A stretch of DNA of 64,000 nt from Saccharopolyspora hirsuta (GTDB lineage Bacteria > Actinomycetota > Actinomycetes > Mycobacteriales > Pseudonocardiaceae), in assembly GCF_008630535.1 (NCBI RefSeq), contig NZ_VWPH01000010.1, forward strand, positions 1 to 64,000, written 5' to 3'. The translations under genes were made by a program, and so were the position numbers. Shown here in pieces: positions 17,844 to 26,302 of the stretch (its first letter is position 1; the number at the start of each line of letters is the position of its first letter). The notes under the pieces are model-generated. The model did not search any database and was not told the origin of the DNA. It was given only the letters and a program-made list of their open reading frames with translations.

Positions 17844-18548
17844 ATGAGCAACGGCCACGAGATGCGCTGGGGCGGGCTGGCGGGCCTGGCTTCGCTGGTG
17901 CTCGCCCTCGTCGCGAGCATCCTGCTCCGCGGTGCCCCGCGGGTCACCGAGTCCACCGACCAGATCGCCAGCTACCTGTTCTTCTCCCGCGGCCTGGTCA
18001 TGACCGCGGTGCTGCTCGCGGCCGCGGCCGTGGTGCTGTTCATGTGGTTCGGCGCGACGCTGGCCACCGCGTTCCGGCTGGCCGACCCGGACAGCGACGC
18101 GTCCGCGGTGGTGCTGGGCGGGTTCGCCATCACCGCCACCGCCGGTTTCCTCGCCACCGCGATCTTCGGCGGCATGGTCCAGGCGCTGACCACCCACCCG
18201 ATGCTGCTCGCGCTGTCCTCGGTGCCCTACACCGCGCTCGTCGTGGTGCGGGCGATCGCCGGGCTGGCCCTGGCGCTGCCGCTGGCCGCCTGCGCGGTGG
18301 CCATCGCGCGCACCGACGTGTTCCCGCAGTGGGCCGGGTGGTTCACCGGGTTCGTCGCGCTGATCCGGGTCCTGGGCGCGATCACCGTGATCGGCGGGGG
18401 CGGGGTGCTGGCGCCGGACGGCGTGCTCGCCTCCTACGTCCCCAACGCGCTGACCGCGCTGTGGTTGCTGGTCATGAGCGGACTGCTGGTCCGCGAGCAC
18501 CTGCCCAGCATCAGCCCGCAGCGGAGGGGTGCGGTCGGTCCCGCGTGA
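17844..18548 (+). CDS. Polytopic membrane protein, unknown function
   Basis: The 234-residue product has about six hydrophobic segments (roughly residues 10-28, 46-66, 84-106, 118-150, 158-180 and 194-216), with little sequence outside the membrane. The first residues (MSNGHEMRWGG) are short and cytoplasmic. GGAGGAG lies just before ACG-ATG, so the start is secure. I do not recognise the family; it is a hypothetical integral membrane protein. Its 3' end overlaps the convergent acyl-CoA ligase gene by 38 bases. Confidence 0.75.
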   Translation: MSNGHEMRWGGLAGLASLVLALVASILLRGAPRVTESTDQIASYLFFSRGLVMTAVLLAAAAVVLFMWFGATLATAFRLADPDSDASAVVLGGFAITATAGFLATAIFGGMVQALTTHPMLLALSSVPYTALVVVRAIAGLALALPLAACAVAIARTDVFPQWAGWFTGFVALIRVLGAITVIGGGGVLAPDGVLASYVPNALTALWLLVMSGLLVREHLPSISPQRRGAVGPA

Positions 18549-20016
18549 GGCGGTCCAGGCGCGCCGCGCGCAGTTCGCTGCGGCGGACCTTGCCCGCGTC
18601 GTCGCGCAGCGGTTCGGCGGTGAACTCGAAGGACCGCGGGATCTTGTACGGGGCCAGGCGGGCGCGCAGGTGGTCCAGCAGCTCCTCGTCGGACAGCGGC
18701 CGGGTGGTCTGCAGGATCGCGTGCACCACGTTGCCGAGGTCCTCGTCGGGCAGGCCGATCACCGCGCTCGAGGTGACGTGCGGGTGTTCGGCCAGGGCGT
18801 TCTCGACCTCCGCCGGGTAGACGTTCGCGCCGCCGACCAGGACGACGTCGGTGCTCCGGTCGGCGAGGTAGAGGTAGCCGTCGGCGTCGAAGCGGCCCAT
18901 GTCGCCCAGCGACTGCCAGCCGTCGCGCTCCCGGGGCTCGGCGCCGACGTAGCGGTAGGTCGGCGGGGTTCCCGGGCTGGGGCGCAGCCACAGCTCGCCG
19001 ACCTCGCCCGGCGGCAGCTCGCGGAACTGCTCGTCGCGGGCGGTGATCTCACCGGCGACGACCTGGCCGACCGAGCCGGGCCGCTGCAGCCACCCGACCC
19101 CGTCGATCATCGTGCTGGCCAGCGATTCGGTGCCCGCGTAGACCTCGATGACCTTCTCCGGGCCGACCCAGTCGATCCAGCCGCGCTTGACGTGCTGCGG
19201 GCACGGTGCCCCGACGTGGAACACCGTCCGCAGCGAGGAGACGTCCACCGCCGCCCGGCGCTCGGCGGGCAGCCGGAGCATCCGCCCCATCATGGTGGGG
19301 ACCACGTAGAGCCAGGTGACCGCGTGCTGCTCGATCAGGCCGAGCGCGCGGTCGGCGTCGAACCGCGACATCAGGACCACGTGGCTGCCCTGGAGCAGCC
19401 CGATCAGCGAGAACATGAAGGGCGCGTTGTGGTAGAGCGGCGCGGTGGTGAGCACCACGCCGTCGCGCTCCAGGCGCAGGTGGTCGATCCCGGAGAGGAC
19501 GGCCTCGGCGCTGGCCTCGCGGCCGGACACGATCAGCTTGGGCCGCCCCGTACTACCGCCCGAGGTCGGGGCCTTCCACGCCGGTCCGACGACGTCGGGC
19601 AGCGCGGCGTCGGACTCGGCCGAGACGTCCTCGTCCCCGCGCAGCCACGGACGGCCGTCCGGCGGCTGGAGCCCGACCACGAGCGCCGGGTCGGCGACCT
19701 CCAGCAGCGCCGCCAGCTCGGCGGGCGGGAGGCGGTGCGACAGCGGTTGCGGGATCGCGCCGAGCTTCCACGCCGCGATCGAGCACTCCACGTGCCGCAC
19801 CTGGTTGACCAGCGCGATCGACACCATCGAGCCGCGGGTGACGCCGAGCGCGGCGAACCGGCGCGCGAGCTGGTTGGTGCGGCGGTCGAGCTCGGCCCGG
19901 GTGACCGTCACGCGGTCGTCGGTGACCGCAGGGCGGTCGGGAGCCTGCGCCACCAGTTCCCGCAAGCGCGCGGCCAGCGCCGTCGGTCCGGGGCCGCCCG
20001 TCGAGTCGGTGGTCAT
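18511..20016 (-). CDS. AMP-forming acyl-CoA ligase (bile-acid-CoA-ligase-like)
   Basis: The 501-residue product belongs to the ANL superfamily. It has the P-loop-like TSGGSTGRPK (near 160), EVYAGTES (near 310), SLGDMGRFDADGYLYL (near 385) with the ribose-binding Asp, the hinge DRSTDVVLVGG, and the C-terminal GKVRRSELR with the adenylating Lys. It should activate a carboxylic acid to the acyl-adenylate and then the CoA thioester; the pattern is closest to bile-acid/sterol-type CoA ligases. The substrate is inferred only at class level. GAGGAG precedes the ATG at 20016. There are no partner beta-oxidation genes adjacent. A MazG-like remnant lies just upstream. Confidence 0.85.
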   Translation of the reverse strand: MTTDSTGGPGPTALAARLRELVAQAPDRPAVTDDRVTVTRAELDRRTNQLARRFAALGVTRGSMVSIALVNQVRHVECSIAAWKLGAIPQPLSHRLPPAELAALLEVADPALVVGLQPPDGRPWLRGDEDVSAESDAALPDVVGPAWKAPTSGGSTGRPKLIVSGREASAEAVLSGIDHLRLERDGVVLTTAPLYHNAPFMFSLIGLLQGSHVVLMSRFDADRALGLIEQHAVTWLYVVPTMMGRMLRLPAERRAAVDVSSLRTVFHVGAPCPQHVKRGWIDWVGPEKVIEVYAGTESLASTMIDGVGWLQRPGSVGQVVAGEITARDEQFRELPPGEVGELWLRPSPGTPPTYRYVGAEPRERDGWQSLGDMGRFDADGYLYLADRSTDVVLVGGANVYPAEVENALAEHPHVTSSAVIGLPDEDLGNVVHAILQTTRPLSDEELLDHLRARLAPYKIPRSFEFTAEPLRDDAGKVRRSELRAARLDRLTRDRPHPSAAG

Positions 20017-20096
20017 TCGCTCCTCCGTCGGTGATCTGCGGTGCCGAGATCCGAACGTATGCGCGCCCCCGCCGTGCGTCGAGGAGCTGTAAGCGG

Positions 20097-20192
20097 TCAC
20101 ACCTCGCTCACCAGCCCCAGGACCAGCGGCGCCAGCCCGGGCTCGTGGTTGTCGAAAGCGCGGCACTGCCGCTGGTAGTCCAGCAGGTCCAC
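20097..20192 (-). pseudogene. MazG-like N-terminal remnant (31 codons)
   Basis: A GTG-initiated frame preceded by GGAGGGGACAGCC encodes DLLDYQRQC, AFDNHEPGLAPL and LGLVSEV before a TGA. That matches the first helix of MazG-like nucleotide pyrophosphohydrolases (YQRxxxxT...PGLAPL...GLVGEAGEL). Translation stops before any catalytic residue, and no continuation is seen in other frames. It is probably the 5' remnant of a decayed gene. Confidence 0.5.
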
Positions 20193-20254
20193 GGCTGTCC
20201 CCTCCGGTGTCGGGTACCGGCTGTCCACTCTGCTCGCCCGCGCGAGCGCCGCGT

Positions 20255-20274
20255 ACCCGCGAACCGGTGAAAAC
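20255..20274. repeat. Interspersed 20-bp intergenic motif, copy A
   Basis: ACCCGCGAACCGGTGAAAAC differs at one base from a second intergenic copy at 29865-29884. Both lie beside strong hairpins in 3' regions. Function unknown. Confidence 0.6.
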
Positions 20275-20276
20275 GT

Positions 20277-20318
20277 CGTGAGCGGCGGTGGTCGTTCTTG
20301 CGGCCACCGCCGCTCACG
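20277..20318 (-). terminator. Terminator after DUF3100 transporter gene
   Basis: CGTGAGCGGCGGTGG (20277-20291) is exactly complementary to 20304-20318, and three further pairs extend the stem to 18 bp with a six-base loop. It lies immediately beyond the transporter stop codon. Confidence 0.75.
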
Positions 20319-20322
20319 ATCG

Positions 20323-21612
20323 TCACAGCAGCACGTGCGCGATCAGCGCGGAGATGAGGAACGACGCGGCGAACGAGGTCAGCCCGACCGGGACGATCCG
20401 CCAGCCGATGCGCTTGAGCGCGGGCACGTCCTTGCCGACGCTGAGCCCGGCGAAGACCAGGATCGGGGTCGCCAGGGCGAGGAACTCGATCGGGTCGACC
20501 AGAGACAGCACCGCGTCGGCGACCGGCGAGATCGGCGAGGTGAGCGCGATGGCCAGCACCGAGGTACCGGCGACCGCCGGGAGCCGGGTGAGCTTCTTGA
20601 GCCCGAGCCCGGCCAGCACCACGGCGGCGATCAGGGCGAAGCCGAGCAGCGACGGCGGCTGGAGGCCGCCGGTGTGCACGACGTTGGAGACGATCATCGC
20701 CAGCAGCGCGATCCCGATCGCGGCCAGCGGCCGCAGCCGGGCGGGAGCACCGGTTTCGGCCGCCGGGGCGACCTCGGGTGCGGTCGGGGGCGCGATCGTG
20801 CGGCCGCGGGTGAGCAGCCGGTAGAAGCGGTCGGCCAGCGGGAGCGCGACGAACATGCCGACGTAGAGCCCGAGCAGCGTGGTGACCAGGTTGCTCACCG
20901 CGGCCACCGCCACGATCTGCTCGGCCATCTCCGGGTGCTGCGCGGCGATCGCGGCCGACGAGGCGGCCATCACCGAGCCGGAGCCGACCCCGGTGCCCAT
21001 CGCCAGCGCCAGCGGGTCGAGGAACCCGATGCCCGCCAGGAAGCTCGCCAGCAGCGTCACGTACAGCGCACCGACGACGCTGCCGAAGATGTACATGCTC
21101 AGCACGCCCCGGTACTCCTCGGAGTCGGGGCCGAACCGCTCGGAGACCATCGCGAAGGACGCCTCGCGGTCGATGGAGAAGCAGGCCCCCACCGCCGAGC
21201 GCCCCATCCGCAGCAGCACCGCCAGCGGCAGCGACAGCACGACCGTGCCGAAGAGGTGGCCGAGCTCCTGCAGCAGCAGCGCGGCGCTGGCCTGCTTGAG
21301 CACCGGGAGCTCGTGCCCCACCACGAACGCCAGGCGCACGCCGAGCAGCAGCACGCCCGCCTCCACGACGTAGGTCGCCGCCTTCTGCAACCCCACCGGG
21401 ACCGGGCGGAACCGCTGGACGCTGACCACGGCGCCGAGCAGCAGGCCCCAGATGATCGGGAACAGGGTGATCGCGCCCGGCCCGAGCGGGACCTTGTGGC
21501 TTCCGATGGCCTCGGCAGCAGCGGCCAGGACGAGCGCGAGCACGACGAGCAGGCTCAGTCGGCCGCGCGAGGTGGTGCGCGCCGTCTCCTGCGCAACCGT
21601 GGTGCCGGACAT
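20323..21612 (-). CDS. DUF3100-family membrane transporter
   Basis: The 429-residue product has about ten to twelve hydrophobic segments with the DUF3100 pattern (GPGAITLFPIIWGLLLG near 50, YVVEAGVLLLGVRLAF near 85, GSGSVMAASSAAIAA near 205, TPILVFAGLSVGKD near 390). The family is an uncharacterised set of predicted permeases usually found beside M20 hydrolases. GGAGGAAACC lies directly before the ATG. The upstream M20 gene is 32 bases away on the same strand, so the two are almost certainly co-transcribed: the permease probably moves the hydrolase's substrate or product. A terminator follows the stop. Confidence 0.8.
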   Translation of the reverse strand: MSGTTVAQETARTTSRGRLSLLVVLALVLAAAAEAIGSHKVPLGPGAITLFPIIWGLLLGAVVSVQRFRPVPVGLQKAATYVVEAGVLLLGVRLAFVVGHELPVLKQASAALLLQELGHLFGTVVLSLPLAVLLRMGRSAVGACFSIDREASFAMVSERFGPDSEEYRGVLSMYIFGSVVGALYVTLLASFLAGIGFLDPLALAMGTGVGSGSVMAASSAAIAAQHPEMAEQIVAVAAVSNLVTTLLGLYVGMFVALPLADRFYRLLTRGRTIAPPTAPEVAPAAETGAPARLRPLAAIGIALLAMIVSNVVHTGGLQPPSLLGFALIAAVVLAGLGLKKLTRLPAVAGTSVLAIALTSPISPVADAVLSLVDPIEFLALATPILVFAGLSVGKDVPALKRIGWRIVPVGLTSFAASFLISALIAHVLL

Positions 21613-21644
21613 GGTTTCCTCCAGGGGAATGAGATCGCGGTGGC

Positions 21645-22856
21645 TCAGCCCGCCGCGGCGTCGCGGGCCCGCGCACGTCGATCGGCGTGCTTGTCCAGGA
21701 ACTTCTGCCGCAGCACCGGGTCGGCGGCGACGTCCACCGCGGTCAGCGCCATCGCGGCGGCCCCGTCCAGGACGGCGTCGTCGGCGGCCGGGGTCGCCGC
21801 GGCGGCGGCGAACCCGCGGGTGTGCGGCGGGTGCTCGCAGCCGACGATCGCGATGGACGGGTGGATGCTGGGCACGACGTGCGAGACGTTGCCCATGTCC
21901 GTCGAGCCGCCGGGCCTGTGGTCGGTCTCGCGCAGTTCCCGGCCCAGCGCCTCGACGTGCGCGGCGAACCGGTCGGCCATCGCCGGTTCCTGCACCAGCT
22001 CGGCGTAGAGCGGTTCGGTGGGCTCGACGAACATCGTGGCGCCGCTGGCCCGCGCCCCGGCGTCGAAGCAGGCCATGACCCGCTCCTGCAGGGCCGACAT
22101 CGACTCGACGTCGAAGGCCCGCACCTCGCAGTCCACGACGGACCTCTCCGGGATGATGTTGGTGACCGCGCCGCCCTCCCGCACGAACAGGCCGATCCGG
22201 CAATCGCCGGTGATCTGCTGGCGCAGCAACCCGATCGCCACCTGGGCGACGACCGCGGCGTCTGCGGCGTTGATGCCCTGGTGCGGCGCGGCGGCGGCGT
22301 GCGAGGCCCGGCCCTCGTAGGTCACGGCGAACCGGCTCACCGCCTGGCTGGCGAAGGCGGCGGGGTGCACGTCGGCCTGCCCGGGGTGCACCATCATCGC
22401 CACCGTGACGTCGTCGAAGACGCCGCGCTCCAGCAGCAGGACCTTCCCGCCCCCGTGCTCCTCGGCGGGCGTGCCGACCACCTTGACCCGGATCCCGAGC
22501 TCGTCGGCGACGGCGGCCAGCCCGATGGCGGCGCCGACCGCGGCCGCGGCGATGACGTTGTGCCCGCAGGCGTGCCCGATCTCGGGCAGCGCGTCGTACT
22601 CGGCGCAGATGCCGACGGTGAACTCCCCGCTGCCGCGCACCGCGGTGAAGGCCGTCGGCACGTCCTCCGGGCCAGGCTCGACCGCGAAGCCCGCCTCGGC
22701 CAGCAGCTCGGTCACCTTCGCCACCGAGCGGTGCTCGGCGAAGGCGAGCTCGGGTTCGGCGTGCAGGCTGCGGCTGAGCCGCACCAGCTGCTCCTGCCAG
22801 CGCTGCTGCTCCTCGCGCACCGAATCCCGCAGCGCAGTGACGTCCTGACCGCTCAC
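21645..22856 (-). CDS. M20-family amidohydrolase/metallopeptidase
   Basis: The 403-residue product is a two-domain M20 hydrolase. The metal-binding blocks are GICAEYDALPEIGHACGHN (near 85-100), AEEHGGGK (near 140) and VHPGQ (near 165). The dimerisation domain carries GRASHAAAAPHQGINAADA (near 190-205), and a C-terminal His motif is near 345 (EHPPHTRG). This pattern is nearest to aminobenzoyl-glutamate/peptide-type amidohydrolases, which cleave amide-linked amino-acid conjugates. It forms an operon with the DUF3100 permease and is divergent from a two-module Lrp regulator that probably controls both in response to the released amino acid. The substrate is unknown. Confidence 0.85.
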   Translation of the reverse strand: MSGQDVTALRDSVREEQQRWQEQLVRLSRSLHAEPELAFAEHRSVAKVTELLAEAGFAVEPGPEDVPTAFTAVRGSGEFTVGICAEYDALPEIGHACGHNVIAAAAVGAAIGLAAVADELGIRVKVVGTPAEEHGGGKVLLLERGVFDDVTVAMMVHPGQADVHPAAFASQAVSRFAVTYEGRASHAAAAPHQGINAADAAVVAQVAIGLLRQQITGDCRIGLFVREGGAVTNIIPERSVVDCEVRAFDVESMSALQERVMACFDAGARASGATMFVEPTEPLYAELVQEPAMADRFAAHVEALGRELRETDHRPGGSTDMGNVSHVVPSIHPSIAIVGCEHPPHTRGFAAAAATPAADDAVLDGAAAMALTAVDVAADPVLRQKFLDKHADRRARARDAAAG

Positions 22857-22951
22857 GTCCGCTCCTCCCTGGTCCGTCCTGGACAGGAAGGGTCAGCGAT
22901 GAGACGCTCGCGTTCGCCCGAATGCAGGATTGCGGCAGGAACTCAGCTCAC

Positions 22952-23974
22952 ATGCACGATCGCGCCAATCTCGACGAAGTCGATCTTGCACTGGTCAACG
23001 CGCTGCAGATCCACCCCCGCGCGCCCTGGTCGCTGATCGGCTCCGTGCTCGGCATCGACCCGGTCACCGCCGCCCGCAGGTGGGCGCGGTTGGAGCGCGC
23101 CGGGCTGGCCTGGATCTCCGCCTACCCGCCGACCACGCCCACCCAGGCCACCGCCTTCGTCGAGCTCAGCTGCGCGCCGGGGCGCGGGGTGGACGTGGCG
23201 CGCGAGCTGGCCGCCGACCCGCAGGCCATGACCGTCGACGTGACCGCGGGCGGGCGCGACGTGCTGGTCACCGTCAGCACCCCGGACCCGCAGGTGCTGT
23301 CCCGCTACCTGCTGGAGCGGATGAGCCGGGTCGAGCACCTCCAGCAGGTGCGCAGCCACCCGGCCGTCCGGATCTACACCGAGGCCAGCCGGTGGCGGCT
23401 GCGCGCCCTCGACCACGACCAGGCCGCGCGGATGGCCTGGGACCCCGGCAGCGCGACCGGTCCGGTCTCGCTGACCGACCAGGACTGGGCGATCGCGGTG
23501 GCGCTGGCCGCGGACGGCCGGGCCCCGGTCGCAGCGCTGGCCGAGGCGGCGGGCACCAGCACCAGCACGGTCCGGCGGCGGATGGCCCGGATGCTGGCCA
23601 GCAGGCAGCTGCGGCTGCGCTGCGAGCTGGCCCGCACGCAGTCCGGCTGGCCGGTCTACGCGTGGTTCTTCGCCCGGGTGCCCCCGGCGCACCTCGACGA
23701 CACCGCGCGGGCGCTGGCCCGCATCCCGGAGGTCCGCGCGGTGACCTCGACGGCCGGGCCGCAGAACCTGATCCTCGCGGTCTGGCAGCGGTCGCTGGCC
23801 GACGTCCAGGACCTGGAGACGCACATGAGCCGCCGGTTGCCGGACCTGGACATCGTCGACCGCAGCATCGTCGTGCGGCCGGTCAAGCTGGTCGGTCGGC
23901 TGCTGGACGAGCGCGGCCACGCGACGGGCTCCGTCCCGCTCGACACCCGCCGCAGCCCCGGGTCACCGTCGTGA
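22952..23974 (+). CDS. Double-module Lrp/AsnC-family regulator
   Basis: The 340-residue product holds two Lrp/AsnC units in tandem. The first HTH is near residues 8-55 (LDEVDLALVNALQIHPRAPW, then TAARRWARLERAGL) with an RAM-like ligand domain to about 150. The second HTH is near 170-220 (LTDQDWAIAVALAADGRAPV, then TSTVRRRMARM) with a second ligand domain. Such fused regulators are common in actinomycetes. It is divergent from the M20/DUF3100 operon, 95 bp from its start, and most likely regulates it. The start was set at 22952 because AGGA lies upstream; 22922 is possible. Its 3' end overlaps the convergent nucleotidyltransferase gene by 12 bases. Confidence 0.82.
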   Translation: MHDRANLDEVDLALVNALQIHPRAPWSLIGSVLGIDPVTAARRWARLERAGLAWISAYPPTTPTQATAFVELSCAPGRGVDVARELAADPQAMTVDVTAGGRDVLVTVSTPDPQVLSRYLLERMSRVEHLQQVRSHPAVRIYTEASRWRLRALDHDQAARMAWDPGSATGPVSLTDQDWAIAVALAADGRAPVAALAEAAGTSTSTVRRRMARMLASRQLRLRCELARTQSGWPVYAWFFARVPPAHLDDTARALARIPEVRAVTSTAGPQNLILAVWQRSLADVQDLETHMSRRLPDLDIVDRSIVVRPVKLVGRLLDERGHATGSVPLDTRRSPGSPS

Positions 23975-24421
23975 GCGATCGCCGCGCACGACGTCGATCA
24001 ACCTGGCCAGGAGCCCTTCCGGGTCCCGGAGCACGCGGATCCCGTCGCCGACCACCCGGCGCGTGCCGCTGTCGACCTCCGGGTCCGTCGCGGCCCAGAC
24101 CGGGGTCGTGATGTTGAGCTCCACCACCAGGCCGGTCGCCGCGTGGCGCAACCTCCGCTCGGCCACCGGACCCCACTGCTCCGCGCGCAGCAGCGGGAGT
24201 TCCAGCACCGGCGGCAGGTTCTCGGTGCTTCCGGTGTAGCGGTCCGGGTCCGCGGTCACCACGACGATGTCCACATCGGACTCGTCGGTCTCCGCTCCCG
24301 GCGGGCGCGCGTAGGAACCGACCAGGGCGAGCGCTTCGACGTCCGGGCAGGTGTCCGCCCACTCGAGCAGCTCGGCCACCACCCGGTCCGCCCGTGCGCG
24401 CCGCGTTGCGCTGTCCGCCAC
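23963..24421 (-). CDS. Nucleotidyltransferase-domain protein
   Basis: The 152-residue product has the minimal nucleotidyltransferase signature [23 protein letters not shown]: the GS motif followed by DxD at the usual distance (near residues 33-52). Such small proteins resemble aminoglycoside-type or MNT-type nucleotidyltransferases. No HEPN partner gene is adjacent, so a toxin-antitoxin pair is not supported. GTG at 24421 was chosen because AGGAGG lies five bases upstream; a longer GTG start at 24454 has no such site. The substrate is unknown. Confidence 0.7.
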   Translation of the reverse strand: MADSATRRARADRVVAELLEWADTCPDVEALALVGSYARPPGAETDESDVDIVVVTADPDRYTGSTENLPPVLELPLLRAEQWGPVAERRLRHAATGLVVELNITTPVWAATDPEVDSGTRRVVGDGIRVLRDPEGLLARLIDVVRGDRSRR

Positions 24422-24487
24422 CGAATCCTCCTGGGAGATGCGGTTCTCGCTCACCGGGCACGATATCCGGCGCGATCACCCAGCACC

Positions 24488-24673
24488 GTGCGCCAGAGCG
24501 CGGTCATGGTCAGCGCGGACCACGCGCACACCAGCCAGATCATCCCGGACGACGCCGGGAGCACGCTGATCACCAACGACGGCGTGCCGATGACCATCAA
24601 CTACGCCACCAGCACGCCCGGTGAGTCCCAGGAGCACACCGGCACCCAGGTGCGCGTGGCCGGGATGGGCCCT
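24488..24673 (+). pseudogene. Alkaline phosphatase C-terminal remnant
   Basis: One frame reads [11 protein letters not shown], then [28 protein letters not shown]. That is the C-terminal part of PhoA-type alkaline phosphatase: the DH of ADHAH and the His of QEHTG are zinc ligands in that family. There is no start codon context, no N-terminal half, and similarity breaks off after GMGP. About 62 codons of a once much longer gene remain, just upstream of the SBP operon. Confidence 0.75.
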
Positions 24674-24758
24674 CCGCGCCGGGGTCCGTCGCGTTTCCGG
24701 GCGGAGTGCCCGTCCTCACAGGACGCCCCTGGACCGGCTTGATCGAACCGCCGGTATG

Positions 24759-24773
24759 CGAGAATCATTTTCA
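24759..24773 (+). promoter_or_regulatory. Zur-like box upstream of the SBP operon
   Basis: CGAGAATCATTTTCA matches the actinobacterial Zur-type palindrome TGAAAATGATTTTCA at 12 of 15 positions and stands out as AT-rich. Its centre is about 28 bases before the TTG start, where a repressor would block the promoter. A related Fur-family protein could also be the binder. Confidence 0.5.
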
Positions 24774-24793
24774 GTTCTGCAAGGAGGTGGCAA

Positions 24794-26302
24794 TTGCCAC
24801 GAGTTCGACGCTGGCGCACCGCCTTGGCGCTGACCGCCACCGCCGCGCTGCTGTCCGGGTGCGGCTTCACCGGCGGGGACCCCGGAGCGGACTCGCTCCA
24901 GGTCGCGATCGGCATCCCGCCGCGGTCGGGCTGGTCACCGGCCTCCGACGACGCGCTGATCCTGCACCGGCTCGGCGTCACCGAAACCCTCACCGACGTC
25001 GGCGCGGACGGCGCCATCCGGCCCGAGCTCGCCGAGTCCTGGTCGCAGGTGTCCCCGCTGGAGTGGCGGTTCACCCTCGCCGACGGCGTGCGGTTCCACT
25101 CCGGTGAGCCGGTGACCGCCCAGGCCGCCGCCGACTCGATCAACCGCGTGCTCGCCGACCCCGCTCCCCCGCGCGCGCTGCGCGGCGCGGTCGACCGGGC
25201 CGAGGCCGTCGACCAGCGCACCCTGCTGGTCCGCAGCACCACCCCCGATCCGATCCTCCCGCTGCGGTTGAGCACCGCCAACGCCGCCGTGCTGGCACCG
25301 GCCGCGGTGCTCGGCGACGGCCGCGTGGACCCCGCCAAGGGCATCGGCACCGGGCCGTTCCGGGTCGAGGCCGCCGACGGCGCGCAGAGCGTCCGGCTGG
25401 TCCGCGACGACGGCTACCGGGGCGCGGCGGCGCAGCTGCCCGCCGCCGACGTGCGGTTCGTCGAGGACCCGGCGGCGCGGGTGAACGGGCTGCGCAGCGG
25501 CGAGTTCGACCTGATCGACAAGGTTCCGGCGGGCAAGCTGGCGGAGATCTCCGGGCAGGACGGGCTGCGGGTGTCCACCGTGGACGTCCCGCGCACCACC
25601 GCCCTGCACCTCAACACCGCCCGCGGCCCGTTCGCCGATCCGCAGGTCCGCCGCGCCGCCGCGCTGGCCGTGGACCGCGCGGGCATCGTCGACGGCGTGC
25701 TGCACGGCCACGCCGTGCCCGCCGAGCGCTACTTCGGCCCCACCGTGCCCTACGGCTCGAAGAACCCACCGCCCGCAGCCGACCCGGACGCCGCCGAGCG
25801 GCTGCTCGCGGCCAGGCCCGCGGACATCACGCTCGGCACCTACCCGGACCGCCCGGACCTGCCCGCGGTCGCCGCGGTGGTCGCCGACGAGCTGACCCGC
25901 GCCGGGTTCTCCGTCCGGATCGTCCAGCAGCCCGCCGACCAGCTCGAACCGCGGATCCTGTCCGGCGAGCTGGACGCGGTGGTCTACTCGCGCAGCCACC
26001 TGGTCGACGTGCCCGACGCCGGCGGCTACCTCACCAGCGACTTCAGCTGCCGGGGCGGGTTCAACCTGGACCACTACTGCGATCCGCGGCTCGACGCGCT
26101 GATCGGCTCGCTGGGCAGCACCGGCGACAGCGCGCGCCGCGCGGAGATCTTCCGCCAGGCCGACGACCTGCTCGCCGCGCAGACCGTCGGTGTCCCGCTG
26201 TTCCACGAGCAGCAGCACATGGGGCACCGCGACGGGGTGCGCGGCGTGCCCGCCGATCCGCTCGAGCGCGAGCTGCTGACCGAGGAGGTGTCGCTGGGAT
26301 GA
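24794..26302 (+). CDS. ABC-transporter substrate-binding lipoprotein (peptide/nickel type, SBP family 5)
   Basis: The 502-residue product has a basic start, a hydrophobic segment and a lipobox (LLSGC, Cys23), so it should be a membrane-anchored lipoprotein. The mature part follows the peptide/nickel/opine SBP family 5 pattern (PELAESWSQ near 85, FHSGEPVTAQAAADSINRV near 105, GTGPFRVE near 195, LHLNTARGPFADPQVRRAAALAVDR near 275). Translation starts at TTG 24794, supported by a perfect AAGGAGGT four bases ahead. It is first in a tightly overlapped operon with a methyltransferase, two permeases and an M14 enzyme. The Zur-like box suggests uptake of a metal-chelate or another zinc-linked ligand, but the ligand is not determined by sequence. 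Confidence 0.85.
   Translation: MPRVRRWRTALALTATAALLSGCGFTGGDPGADSLQVAIGIPPRSGWSPASDDALILHRLGVTETLTDVGADGAIRPELAESWSQVSPLEWRFTLADGVRFHSGEPVTAQAAADSINRVLADPAPPRALRGAVDRAEAVDQRTLLVRSTTPDPILPLRLSTANAAVLAPAAVLGDGRVDPAKGIGTGPFRVEAADGAQSVRLVRDDGYRGAAAQLPAADVRFVEDPAARVNGLRSGEFDLIDKVPAGKLAEISGQDGLRVSTVDVPRTTALHLNTARGPFADPQVRRAAALAVDRAGIVDGVLHGHAVPAERYFGPTVPYGSKNPPPAADPDAAERLLAARPADITLGTYPDRPDLPAVAAVVADELTRAGFSVRIVQQPADQLEPRILSGELDAVVYSRSHLVDVPDAGGYLTSDFSCRGGFNLDHYCDPRLDALIGSLGSTGDSARRAEIFRQADDLLAAQTVGVPLFHEQQHMGHRDGVRGVPADPLERELLTEEVSLG

Noticed and set aside
23963..24421. MNT/HEPN toxin-antitoxin module
   Set aside because: Only the nucleotidyltransferase is present; no HEPN or other toxin partner adjoins it.
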